NCBI GenBank assembly: GCA_021793515.1
Contig: JAJYSP010000008.1
Coordinates: forward strand, 22,776-86,775
Direction: 5' to 3'
DNA from: Actinomycetes bacterium
Lineage (GTDB): Bacteria > Actinomycetota > Acidimicrobiia > Acidimicrobiales > RAAP-2
Length of the DNA stretch: 64,000 bases
In this document: piece by piece, positions 26,910-35,076 of the stretch
Numbering within the stretch: position 1 is the stretch's first letter
Layout of the letters: every line of letters starts with the position of its first letter
The notes under the pieces: model-generated
Told to the model about the DNA's origin: nothing
The model's database searches: none
The model's input: the letters and a program-made list of their open reading frames with translations, nothing else
Translations under genes and position numbers: made by a program

Positions 26910-27031
26910 CGTCGTGTATGTGCGTGACGCTATGCGTTGTCAATGTCACGATCCGTGTCATGAAAACTGGCGCGTTACGAGTTACCCGTCATGGCGTGAA
27001 CCGACGTGCACGTCCCGCTGGACTTCGCAAC

Positions 27032-27730
27032 ATGACAACTTCCTACGATGTCCTCAATCAACTCCGTAACGACTGGCACCACCTCGCCCATCGAAGTCCC
27101 TCCACGACAGCCCTTTGCCGGCTTCGTGAACGCCACGCCGATGCGCCATTGGACGGAATCGAGGACCTCGGTGACCTCGTCGACGCCCTCGAAGTGCGTG
27201 GCGGACGCTCGGTGACCGAGCGCGCCAGGCTCGTCCAGGCCATGCTCGAAGACGCAGCTGATCCCGACGTCCACCGCGCACTACTCCAGACCCTGGTGCC
27301 GGGGATCGTGAACGTCTGTCGTCAGCTCCGATTCGGCGCCGGGGTCGTAACTGAGCCGAGTGAAACCGTCGGCGTCGCGATTTCCTTGGCGAGCGAACTC
27401 CTCACGCAGTGGGCGGGTCAGTCGCGCCCCTACGCCGCCCCCGACATCCTTTCGGCACTGCGCGCGCGGGTTCGCCGTTGGTTGCTCAAGGAGAAGGCTG
27501 CGATGCAGGCGCTCAACAGCCTCGACGACGAGGTGGCCGCCCCCGCCAACTCGCCCCTCGAGAGCCGACTCGCCGCCTATCGCGGTGGACCACACGACCG
27601 GCTCGCGCGGCTCGCGTACGCCCGAGTCTATGAGGGTCGGTCGTGGCGGGAACTGGGTGGCGTCGACCACTGCGCACCACAGTCACTACAGAACGAACTT
27701 CAGCGCTTCGCCTACCGGTTCCTCGTGTGA
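27032..27730 (+). CDS. Hypothetical protein, possible sigma-like C-terminal helix-turn-helix
   Basis: ATG 27032 gives 232 residues; an open frame reaches back to 26918 without support. It is a soluble, helix-rich protein. The C-terminal segment, AYARVYEGRSWRELGGVD followed by SLQNELQRFAYRFL, has the spacing of a region-4-like helix-turn-helix, but this is only a resemblance. It is 6 bp upstream of the membrane-anchored gene and three genes form an apparent operon with the BTAD protein. Confidence 0.6.
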   Translation: MTTSYDVLNQLRNDWHHLAHRSPSTTALCRLRERHADAPLDGIEDLGDLVDALEVRGGRSVTERARLVQAMLEDAADPDVHRALLQTLVPGIVNVCRQLRFGAGVVTEPSETVGVAISLASELLTQWAGQSRPYAAPDILSALRARVRRWLLKEKAAMQALNSLDDEVAAPANSPLESRLAAYRGGPHDRLARLAYARVYEGRSWRELGGVDHCAPQSLQNELQRFAYRFLV

Positions 27731-27736
27731 GCGGTC

Positions 27737-28372
27737 ATGACTTCACCCAGTTTGGCGACTGGTCGCCCACGTCGATACCGTGGACTCATGATGCTTCGCG
27801 TGACGTCGCTTCGAGCGGCGCACCTGGTCCTGTGGTCGAGTCCGATCCTGCTCCTGGTCCTCGTCTTCACGGTTTCGAGTCCACCCACCGTCGTCGCGCG
27901 AGCGCCGATGATCACGTCGCGCGACGCAGCGCGGATCGTCCGACCGAAACCGACGAAATCGACGAAATCGACGACATCGCACCGTTCGACGACACCGTCC
28001 AAACCACTCCCGACGACGACGTCGACGGTGACGACTCCGAGCGCAAACGCGACCGCGAAATCCGTCTCGCCATCAGCGACGACGACCGACGCGATCGTGC
28101 CAGCACCCGTCTCATCGCTGATCGGCGGCGCCGCGAGCGGCGCGCTCGTCGGGGATCTCCCATCGGCCGACGCCACCGACGAGGTCCCGATGCAAGGACC
28201 GGGGACTTGGACTGTCCAGTCGAGCGCACCGATGTTCGAACAGCTGAACTGCTCGGGCTCGACGATAGTGGTGGGTGGATCGATCAGTATCGACGCGTTG
28301 ACGACCTGTCGACTCCTGCTGACCAGTCAGTCCGTCGAGCCCGTTCGCTGGCAGATTGTTCCCACGCCGTGA
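27737..28372 (+). CDS. Membrane-anchored protein with Thr/Ser/Lys/Pro-rich linker
   Basis: The protein is 211 residues from ATG 27737, or 194 from 27788. One hydrophobic segment near residues 28-50 is followed by a long low-complexity stretch rich in Thr, Ser, Lys and Pro (about 70-120). A small C-terminal domain with a Cys pair (NCSGS, TTCRLLL) would lie outside the membrane. No family is recognised. It overlaps the next gene by GTGA and lies in a three-gene set ending in a BTAD-type protein. A longer alternative frame across this region is a shadow of the downstream gene. Confidence 0.6.
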   Translation: MTSPSLATGRPRRYRGLMMLRVTSLRAAHLVLWSSPILLLVLVFTVSSPPTVVARAPMITSRDAARIVRPKPTKSTKSTTSHRSTTPSKPLPTTTSTVTTPSANATAKSVSPSATTTDAIVPAPVSSLIGGAASGALVGDLPSADATDEVPMQGPGTWTVQSSAPMFEQLNCSGSTIVVGGSISIDALTTCRLLLTSQSVEPVRWQIVPTP

Positions 28373-29988
28373 GGCGTTTCGCCTCGGGGCCACTGCACGG
28401 AATCGCGCTCGCCGTCTACTTCGTGCTCACCCCCTACGTCGTAGTGACGCGCTGGACCGCCGCCGCTCACCGGTCCGACGTCACATTGATTCGGTCGCTG
28501 CTCGTGGCGCTCGCAATCTTCTGGATCATTTTCGTCATCCAACTCGTTCGCGACGTCGGTCGCCTGCGCCACGGGGTCGTCCTCGGGCTCGGCGGCACTG
28601 CCTGGCTCGCCGGGCTCATCGTCGCTGTACTCGCGCTCGGACCGTCGGCGTCGGCATCGGTCCCCCCGATCGCGCCCGCCCACGGCGCCGTCGCGACAAC
28701 GGTCGAACACCACAGCCCACGACAACGTCCCCACGCGGCGAACGCGCTCGGAGCACTGCCACTGGCCCTCGCGGCCAAGCGACGTCGCGACCAGGCTCGC
28801 TTCCAGCAGACCCCTGACGACGAGATCGATGACCTGATAGCCCTGCTGCGAGATGCCGACCCCTCGCTCGTCAGCCACCTGCGCCGCGTCATCGGAACCC
28901 GTCGAGACGGCGTTGTCCGCTTGGCGCGTGACTTCGCCTACGCCGCACCGCCGCTCGACGATGAACCGGTCGTCGCGTGCGTGCTCGACGATGACGGCAC
29001 TGAGCCGCTCGTGTCCTTCGCGCGCGAGGGCGGCAGACTGCGAATCCCGCCAAACTGGACGCGAGGCGAACTCGTTGAAAACATGGTGGGGCTGCACGAC
29101 GGTGGTCGTATCGTCGCCACGGACGTGGACTACGACTTTCTGCGCGCGCTCGCAATCAGGTCCGTCCGACGTCACCTCGTCGTCTACCTCGGCGACGGCG
29201 ATCAGCTGGACGACGCACTGCGAGCGTGCAGTGTGACCATCGACCGCTCCCGCGACGTGCGGACTGAGAACCATGAGGCCACCGTGTCCTACACCGGGTT
29301 CACCGAGGGCGAGGTCCCGCGGGACGCGTCCGACGTCTTCGTGGAACTGCTGCGACCCGACCCCCTGATCCACGGACTCCTCGAGCCCTTCACGGCGTCG
29401 CTGCGTCGGCGCAGCATCGAGATGGTCGCCTACATCACGATGCACCACGGCGAGGCGGTGAGTGGCGACCGGCTTCGAACGCGTGTGCTGGTGCACGCCG
29501 ACGTCGACGCCTCGGTGCGTACCCTCGCCAACACCGCCACCAGCGTTCGACGAAGCCTCGGCACGGACGCCCATGGCCCACGACTCCATCCGGTGTCGGC
29601 CGATGGTCTCTACCGCGTCCATGGTGTCGCCAGCGACGTAGGACGGTTCCACGAACTCATCCGCGACGCCCGACGGCGTTCTATTGGCGACGCGGCACCT
29701 CTCTTAATCCAAGCCCTCGGTCTCGTGCACGGTGAACCGCTCGTCGGTGTGCGACACGGATTCGAGTGGTTCACGGTCGAGGGCCATCTGGCACGACTCC
29801 AGCGAGACGGTGAATGGGCCGCGCTTGCCCTGCATGACGCGTCCCTCACCATGGGTGACGTCGAACGGGCCTACTGGGCGATCGAGCGCGGTCGACTGCT
29901 CGACCCGTTCAGCGACGTCCTGACGGACGCCCTGACACGGGTGCCGCGACTACGCCAGTTTGGCGGCGATCGAACCGGCGCTGCGTAA
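28369..29988 (+). CDS. Membrane-tethered winged-helix/BTAD-domain protein
   Basis: GTG 28369, overlapping the preceding stop (GTGA), gives 539 residues. Three hydrophobic segments lie in the first ~100 residues. The middle part (about 130-330) is soluble and unrecognised. Near residues 345-420 is an OmpR-like winged helix (SIEMVAYITMHHGEAVSGDRLR, TLANTATSVRRSLG). It is followed by a BTAD-like TPR region (DVGRFHELIRDARR, EWAALALHDASLTMGD) to the end. BTAD proteins of the SARP/AfsR type activate transcription; a membrane-bound one would have to regulate from the membrane or be released. Its 3' end overlaps ddl by 39 bp. Confidence 0.75.
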   Translation: MRRFASGPLHGIALAVYFVLTPYVVVTRWTAAAHRSDVTLIRSLLVALAIFWIIFVIQLVRDVGRLRHGVVLGLGGTAWLAGLIVAVLALGPSASASVPPIAPAHGAVATTVEHHSPRQRPHAANALGALPLALAAKRRRDQARFQQTPDDEIDDLIALLRDADPSLVSHLRRVIGTRRDGVVRLARDFAYAAPPLDDEPVVACVLDDDGTEPLVSFAREGGRLRIPPNWTRGELVENMVGLHDGGRIVATDVDYDFLRALAIRSVRRHLVVYLGDGDQLDDALRACSVTIDRSRDVRTENHEATVSYTGFTEGEVPRDASDVFVELLRPDPLIHGLLEPFTASLRRRSIEMVAYITMHHGEAVSGDRLRTRVLVHADVDASVRTLANTATSVRRSLGTDAHGPRLHPVSADGLYRVHGVASDVGRFHELIRDARRRSIGDAAPLLIQALGLVHGEPLVGVRHGFEWFTVEGHLARLQRDGEWAALALHDASLTMGDVERAYWAIERGRLLDPFSDVLTDALTRVPRLRQFGGDRTGAA

Positions 29989-31056
29989 TACGAGTCCGTC
30001 GGCGCCCGCCGAACTGTAGCGGTGTGTCGGTCGCTCGCGGGCCTCGACCACCAGGTCAGCCAGCAGTTGGCCGAACGGCACGACCGGCTCGACGAAGAGA
30101 TGCTTCGCGAGAGATCCCGGGATGGTGTTTATTTCATTGAGGAAAATCTCCTCGGCGTTGGCGAGGAAGTCGATCCGGGCCACGCCACGAACCGACGCCA
30201 CCGTAGCGACGGCCCGAGCCACCTCAACAATCCGCTCAGCCTGGCCCGGGGCGAGGACCGCAGGGATCTCGCGGGGCGCCGACACCATTCCGTCGCCACC
30301 CACGTACTTATCGCGGTAGTCGAGGATCTCCGAGCTGACGGCGCGGCGCAGGGGTCGTTCGATGGCGGACAGCGCGAGCGTGGGGTAGGTGCGCACGGCG
30401 ACCTGGACGTCGTACAGGTCGGCACGGAACGGTTCGACGACGCAACCAAGTGAGAAGTGGCTGTTCGTGCGCAGTCGAGCCCGAGCGGTCTCCAGGTCGT
30501 CGACTACATCGATACCGATCGACGATCCACCAAAACGCGGCTTCAAGATGTAGGGCCCGTCAAAGGGTAACGATGTGGTCGTATCGCTCAACAGGACGCG
30601 GGGCAGCGTGGGCAATCCGGCCGCTGCGGCCACGGCGCCAAAGGACCACTTGTCCATCCCGAGAGCGGCGCCAGCCACCGTTGGCCCCGTGTAGGCCAGG
30701 CCCGCGAGGTCGAGAGCCGCCTGCAGCGTCCCGTCCTCCCCCGGTCCGCCGTGTGTCGCCAGCACGACCAGATCCACGTCGAGGCGTCGGTCCTTGCTAA
30801 GACGCCCGCCCACGCTGAAGAAGCCACCACCATCACCCAGACGAAGCGCGAGCGACGACGAACCACGCGGCACGCCGTCGACAAACGCCTCAGCCTCGAC
30901 GTCGCCGTTCACCTGGTAGAAGTCACCAGTCTTGGTCCAGTAGATCCCTACGGCGTTGGTCTCCGTGCGGCGCAACTCGCGCAGGGCCTGCAGGCCCGTC
31001 AGAATCGACACGTCGTGCTCGGGCGATGGCCCACCATAGATCACACCACTCAACAC
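29950..31056 (-). CDS. ddl: D-alanine--D-alanine ligase
   Basis: GTG 31056, preceded by GAGGTGA, gives 368 residues. The ATP-grasp features are GGPSPEHDVSILTG at the N-terminus, THGGPGEDGTLQAALDLAGL, the Lys-containing YILKPRFGGSSIG ATP loop, and the Mg-binding ARIDFLANAEEIFLNEINTIPGSL region near the end. The enzyme makes D-Ala-D-Ala for the peptidoglycan stem. It stands beside a MurF-like ligase, the next step in the pathway. Confidence 0.9.
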   Translation of the reverse strand: MLSGVIYGGPSPEHDVSILTGLQALRELRRTETNAVGIYWTKTGDFYQVNGDVEAEAFVDGVPRGSSSLALRLGDGGGFFSVGGRLSKDRRLDVDLVVLATHGGPGEDGTLQAALDLAGLAYTGPTVAGAALGMDKWSFGAVAAAAGLPTLPRVLLSDTTTSLPFDGPYILKPRFGGSSIGIDVVDDLETARARLRTNSHFSLGCVVEPFRADLYDVQVAVRTYPTLALSAIERPLRRAVSSEILDYRDKYVGGDGMVSAPREIPAVLAPGQAERIVEVARAVATVASVRGVARIDFLANAEEIFLNEINTIPGSLAKHLFVEPVVPFGQLLADLVVEARERPTHRYSSAGADGLVLRSAGSIAAKLA

Positions 31057-31082
31057 CGCTCACCTCGTTCCTAGACCGACCA

Positions 31083-32645
31083 TCAAGGGTAGTTGTCGGG
31101 CAAGTCGTTGAGATACAGCACCGCATCACCGGCGACGAGGGACTCGCGAACCCACGCCACGGCCTGCTCGCGTCGGTCGAAGCGCCGAGGTGGCCGGTCA
31201 TACCCGGTGGACAGTGCGAGTGCGTTGGTGCGCCCCACCACGACGAGCTCGACACCGAGGGCGTTGGCGCGGCGGGCCAACGCGAGGTTCTGTCCATACT
31301 GATCGTGACCGAGCTCGATCATCCCGGGGGTCACGAGCACACGGCGACCCGTGACGTCGAGACCCACCAGCACCTCGAGGGCGGCCGTGGCACTCGCCGG
31401 ATTGGCGTTGAAGGTATCGTCTATCACCAGGACGCCCGAGGGAGCCGTGACAACGTTGGCGCGGTTGGCGACCGACGTGACGGCGTCGAGTCGGCTCAAC
31501 ACCACGCCCGGGTCGGCACCGAGTTCGATGGCGGTCGCAATCGCGCAAGCGAGGTTGCTCGGCTGGACGCCCACGATGGTCGGATGGTGGAACGGCTCAT
31601 GGCCAGCCACCTCGATGCGCCACTGCGAACCGTCGCGGGCCACGCGAACCTGGGCGTTGGTCGAAGTAGATCCGGTGCGCACGACTCGTTTCCCCGAAGC
31701 CTCGAGACGATCAACCCAGCGCCGCAGACGCTCATCGTCGACGTTGAGTACGACAACCGACGCTCGTTCGGTGATCTCGAACTTTGCGGCGTCGATCACG
31801 TCGAGCGATTTCATTCGTTCGAGGTGTACCGGCCCAATCGCGGTGACGACCGCGATCGTCGGCGGGCACCACGCACACATGGCACGGATCTCGCCGGGCC
31901 CGAAGGTGCCCATCTCGGCGATGAAGACCGAGGTTCCATCGCCCAGGTTCTCGTTGATCGCCCGCGACAGCCCCGCACGGTTGTTGAAACTCCGCGGCGA
32001 GGCCACGACCGAGCCGTCCATCAATTGCGCCAAATGATTCTTCGTTGACGTCTTACCGTAGGAGCCCGTGATCCCGACGACCGTTGGCGCCACGCGCGCC
32101 AGGCGCTCGCTCGCCCGCTCGACGTACGCGCGCGCGCGGCGGTCTTCGTAGGGCGACAACAGTCGCGTCGCGAGATCAAGCAACATCGGCACCGCCCAGA
32201 CAGCGACCACCGCACCGAGCCACGGCTGGGGGGTCAGCGCACCCAGCAGCGTGATCGCCGCCGCCATGACACTCGCCGAGACGGCGATGGTCGTGGCCCG
32301 ACGTGTCCAGCGCAGGGCACTCGTGCGACCCCGCAAGGTGAGGCCCACCGGACACAACCAGCCGTAGAGGATCGCGTCGACCACTAACACCACCGGGTTC
32401 GCCACCAGCAGCCCGAGGATCAAGCCGATGAACATCACGTGGCTAAGCGTGAGCGGTCGACGAAGGTTGCGGCGCGCGGGCGTGGAAGCCGAGCCGACCT
32501 GGGGCGAGGTCCACCGCCCCAGGAACCGAGGGAGCGAGGCAGCGACGTAGTGCTCGCGCTGGAGCACGCGCAACCACCGAACGAGTTGGGCGATGTACGC
32601 TCCGGCTACCGCGAGCGAGCCGATCACCACAATGACGACGTTCAC
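31083..32645 (-). CDS. Membrane-anchored MurF-like Mur ligase
   Basis: The first ~160 of 520 residues hold several hydrophobic segments (about 1-20, 68-110 and 117-160). The rest is a Mur ligase with the ATP loop GITGSYGKTSTKN, the carbamylated-Lys region and the GPVHLERMKSLD segment, NVDDER, and the terminal IDDTFNANPASATAAL motif typical of MurF. MurF adds D-Ala-D-Ala to UDP-MurNAc-tripeptide. Ordinary MurF is soluble and about 450 residues, so the membrane part is unusual. The gene lies 26 bp upstream of ddl and overlaps the hydrolase by 4 bp. Confidence 0.8.
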   Translation of the reverse strand: MNVVIVVIGSLAVAGAYIAQLVRWLRVLQREHYVAASLPRFLGRWTSPQVGSASTPARRNLRRPLTLSHVMFIGLILGLLVANPVVLVVDAILYGWLCPVGLTLRGRTSALRWTRRATTIAVSASVMAAAITLLGALTPQPWLGAVVAVWAVPMLLDLATRLLSPYEDRRARAYVERASERLARVAPTVVGITGSYGKTSTKNHLAQLMDGSVVASPRSFNNRAGLSRAINENLGDGTSVFIAEMGTFGPGEIRAMCAWCPPTIAVVTAIGPVHLERMKSLDVIDAAKFEITERASVVVLNVDDERLRRWVDRLEASGKRVVRTGSTSTNAQVRVARDGSQWRIEVAGHEPFHHPTIVGVQPSNLACAIATAIELGADPGVVLSRLDAVTSVANRANVVTAPSGVLVIDDTFNANPASATAALEVLVGLDVTGRRVLVTPGMIELGHDQYGQNLALARRANALGVELVVVGRTNALALSTGYDRPPRRFDRREQAVAWVRESLVAGDAVLYLNDLPDNYP

Positions 32646-33400
32646 GACGCCACCTCGACGATGAGATCGGCCAGGGTCCCAGACGCTTCATTGGGGACGA
32701 AATGCCCGACTTCCTTAAGAACACGGAGCCGACGCGCGTCGACGTCGGGCGTGTGGAGCAGCTCATTGGCTCGCTCGGCAACGGCGACCGGTACGACGGT
32801 GTCGAGTTCGCCCCACAACATGATGAAGGGAACATCGAGACGGGTGAGCTCATCCTCGTACCCCTCGGCGACGGTCGCCACGAGCACGTCGCGGACGATC
32901 CCCGACGCCGCCCGGTAGTCCGACGACCCGTACCGGTGTCGTGCGGCTTCGAGACGTTCGTCCGAAAGCCAACCTCGCTGATGCAGCCACCGGATTAACC
33001 GGTACGCTCGTGGCGAGCGCACGGCGACGGGGCTATGCAGCAAGGGCGTCCCGGTCACGATCACGCTCGTCACTAGTTCCGGGTGGTCGGCCGCGATCAC
33101 GGTGGCGATGCGGCCGCCGAAGGAGTGTCCGACGAGCGTGACCGGGCGATCGAGCGCCGCCAGTACCGGCGCAACGAGTGACGCGTAGAGACGCGCACCA
33201 CCCGCGACCGTTGGGGGAGGTGAGGATCCGAACCCCGGCAGATCGAGGGCCACGGACGAGACACCGCGACGCACCAGCAACTCCTGGACCGCGGCGAAGT
33301 CCCGTCCCCGTCGAGCCCAACCGTGCAGCAACACCACCTCGACGGGTCCATCGCCGGCGACTTCGCCAAAGATGGTCCCATCACCGAAGCTGCGCAGCAC
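32642..33400 (-). CDS. Alpha/beta hydrolase
   Basis: The 252 residues have the oxyanion-hole LLHGWARRG, the nucleophile elbow GHSFGG, an Asp in ELDTVVP and a C-terminal His in VGHFVPNE, a complete Ser-Asp-His triad. GTG 33400 follows a TAACCT box with six bases. It is the first gene of a three-gene run with the MurF-like ligase and ddl. The substrate is unknown. Confidence 0.85.
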   Translation of the reverse strand: MLRSFGDGTIFGEVAGDGPVEVVLLHGWARRGRDFAAVQELLVRRGVSSVALDLPGFGSSPPPTVAGGARLYASLVAPVLAALDRPVTLVGHSFGGRIATVIAADHPELVTSVIVTGTPLLHSPVAVRSPRAYRLIRWLHQRGWLSDERLEAARHRYGSSDYRAASGIVRDVLVATVAEGYEDELTRLDVPFIMLWGELDTVVPVAVAERANELLHTPDVDARRLRVLKEVGHFVPNEASGTLADLIVEVAS

Positions 33401-33406
33401 CCCCCA

Positions 33407-33412
33407 AGGTTA
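33407..33412 (-). promoter_or_regulatory. Leaderless-type -10 box TAACCT
   Basis: On the minus strand TAACCT is 6 nt before the GTG at 33400. It faces the TAGCGT box of the divergent helicase gene 32 bp away. Confidence 0.5.
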
Positions 33413-33444
33413 CCGAGGCGCGGCGCCACGACGACGATGACCGG

Positions 33445-33450
33445 TAGCGT
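33445..33450 (+). promoter_or_regulatory. Leaderless-type -10 box TAGCGT
   Basis: TAGCGT is 6 nt before the GTG at 33457. Confidence 0.5.
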
Positions 33451-33456
33451 CTGGAC

Positions 33457-35076
33457 GTGAACGACGGCGCCGAGTTCTCCTCTGACCTGTTGGTGGGCCT
33501 CACCCCCGAACAGCGCGAAGCGGTCACTTCCAGCGCGCGCCGCCTGCTCGTGCGCGCCACGGCGGGCTCGGGCAAGACCCACGTGCTCACGCTGCGTATC
33601 CAACGGCGGATCGCCCAGGGTGACTACAGCCCCGACCAGGTTCTCGCCATGACGTTCACGCGAAAGGCCGGCGACGAGCTCCGGCGACGGCTTTTCGCTT
33701 CCGGTATCCGCGACGTGCGCGCTGGCACGTTCCATCGCGCCGCCTTGACCATCGTGAACCAGCACCGACGTGATAGCGGCCGACCACCAGTCGTGCTCGA
33801 AACCAGCCGTCGGCGTCTGGTGGCGGCACTCGCCGCGCAATTGTCCGAGTCGGGCGTGGTCCGCCTCGATGACTGGCAACTTCCCCGCTTGGAGCTCGAG
33901 ATCGGTTGGGCGTTGAGCCAGGGCCTCAGTGGGAGTACTTACATCCGCCAGGCCCGACGCCACCACCGTGACTCCCCCTTGCCCGCCGCGACTTTCGCCG
34001 ACGTGCTCGACCGCTACGTCGGGTTGTGCCACAGCCGCGGCGTGCTCGACTTCGACCTCCTGTTGAGCGAGGCCATCGCGTTGCTACGCAACGAGCCCGC
34101 GGTGCGCGCCGCGTTTCGCCACCGCACGCCATCGCTCTACGTCGACGAGGCCCAAGACATGAACCCGCTGCAGTTCATGCTGCTGCGCGAGATGGCTGGC
34201 GACGACCCCGACCTGTTCAGCGTCGGCGACCCGAACCAGTCCATCTACGGGTTCAATGGGGCGAGCGCTCAGTTGCTCGGCGAACTCGTGAACACCTGGC
34301 CCGACACCGTGGTGCTTGACCTGACCCGCAACCATCGTTCGACCGCGCGAATCGTCGCGGTAGCGAACACCCTGCTCGAGGAGGGTGCCCGCGGCATCGT
34401 ACCGGCTCGCGACGATGGCCCCACGCCGATAGTGCGTGGTTACAACACCGACGACGAAGAGGCCCGACACGTCGCCACCTGGCTACGCGTCAACCACCGA
34501 CCTGGTTCGTCGTGGCGTTCGATGGCCGTGCTGGCCCGCACCAACGCGCAACTCGACGTCATAGCCGGGGCACTCGAGGCGGCCTCGATCCCCGTGGAAC
34601 GGCGCGGACCGGATCACTCGCCGGCCTCGGACCTCTTCGTACCCTTCGAGCACGGCCGACGCGTCGAGCACGACGCGCCCGACGCCGTGGCGCTCTCGAC
34701 CATTCACCGGGCGAAGGGGCTCGAGTTCGAGTACGTAGCGGTCGTCGGGTGGGCCGAGGGACTGTTGCCGAACTACAACGCGACCACCGAGGCCCAACTC
34801 GGCGAGGAGCAACGACTGGCCTACGTGGCGATCAGTCGAGCCGAGCGCTCCCTCTTGCTCACCTGGAGTCGTGGACGCGATGACCCGCGATATCCGGATC
34901 GGACTCCATCGCGGTACCTGGCCCCAATCGAGCGCGTCATCGCCGCGTTCGACCGTCGTGACGCCCCACTCACCGGCGAAGCCCGACGGGCCCGTCTGGC
35001 GGCCATCCGACGCGACCTCGCGGCCGCGAGTGACGAGGTAGCGTGGCCAACTGATGGACCTTCCAGTACTCCGTGA
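33457..35076 (+). CDS. UvrD/PcrA-like superfamily 1A DNA helicase, short form
   Basis: The 539-residue protein has all main SF1A motifs: Q motif LTPEQREAV, Walker A ATAGSGKTH, motif Ia LAMTFTRKAGDEL, Walker B LYVDEAQDMN, GDPNQSIYGFNGA (motif III), LTRNHRST (motif IV), TIHRAKGLEFEYV (motif V) and VAISRAERSLLL (motif VI). It is about 150-200 residues shorter than UvrD/PcrA; the 2B region is reduced and no nuclease domain follows. Probably a DNA-repair or recombination helicase. It overlaps the oxidase gene by 23 bp. Confidence 0.88.
   Translation: MNDGAEFSSDLLVGLTPEQREAVTSSARRLLVRATAGSGKTHVLTLRIQRRIAQGDYSPDQVLAMTFTRKAGDELRRRLFASGIRDVRAGTFHRAALTIVNQHRRDSGRPPVVLETSRRRLVAALAAQLSESGVVRLDDWQLPRLELEIGWALSQGLSGSTYIRQARRHHRDSPLPAATFADVLDRYVGLCHSRGVLDFDLLLSEAIALLRNEPAVRAAFRHRTPSLYVDEAQDMNPLQFMLLREMAGDDPDLFSVGDPNQSIYGFNGASAQLLGELVNTWPDTVVLDLTRNHRSTARIVAVANTLLEEGARGIVPARDDGPTPIVRGYNTDDEEARHVATWLRVNHRPGSSWRSMAVLARTNAQLDVIAGALEAASIPVERRGPDHSPASDLFVPFEHGRRVEHDAPDAVALSTIHRAKGLEFEYVAVVGWAEGLLPNYNATTEAQLGEEQRLAYVAISRAERSLLLTWSRGRDDPRYPDRTPSRYLAPIERVIAAFDRRDAPLTGEARRARLAAIRRDLAAASDEVAWPTDGPSSTP

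Noticed and set aside
27643..28368. 5' extension of the BTAD gene frame (first ~240 codons of a 781-codon open frame)
   Set aside because: It overlaps the membrane-anchored gene 27737-28372, has low-complexity Arg/Asp-rich content, and the GTG at 28369 overlapping the upstream stop is a better start.
28327..29652. 441-codon minus-strand ORF opposite the BTAD gene
   Set aside because: It is a GC-driven antisense shadow; the + strand has clear domain motifs.
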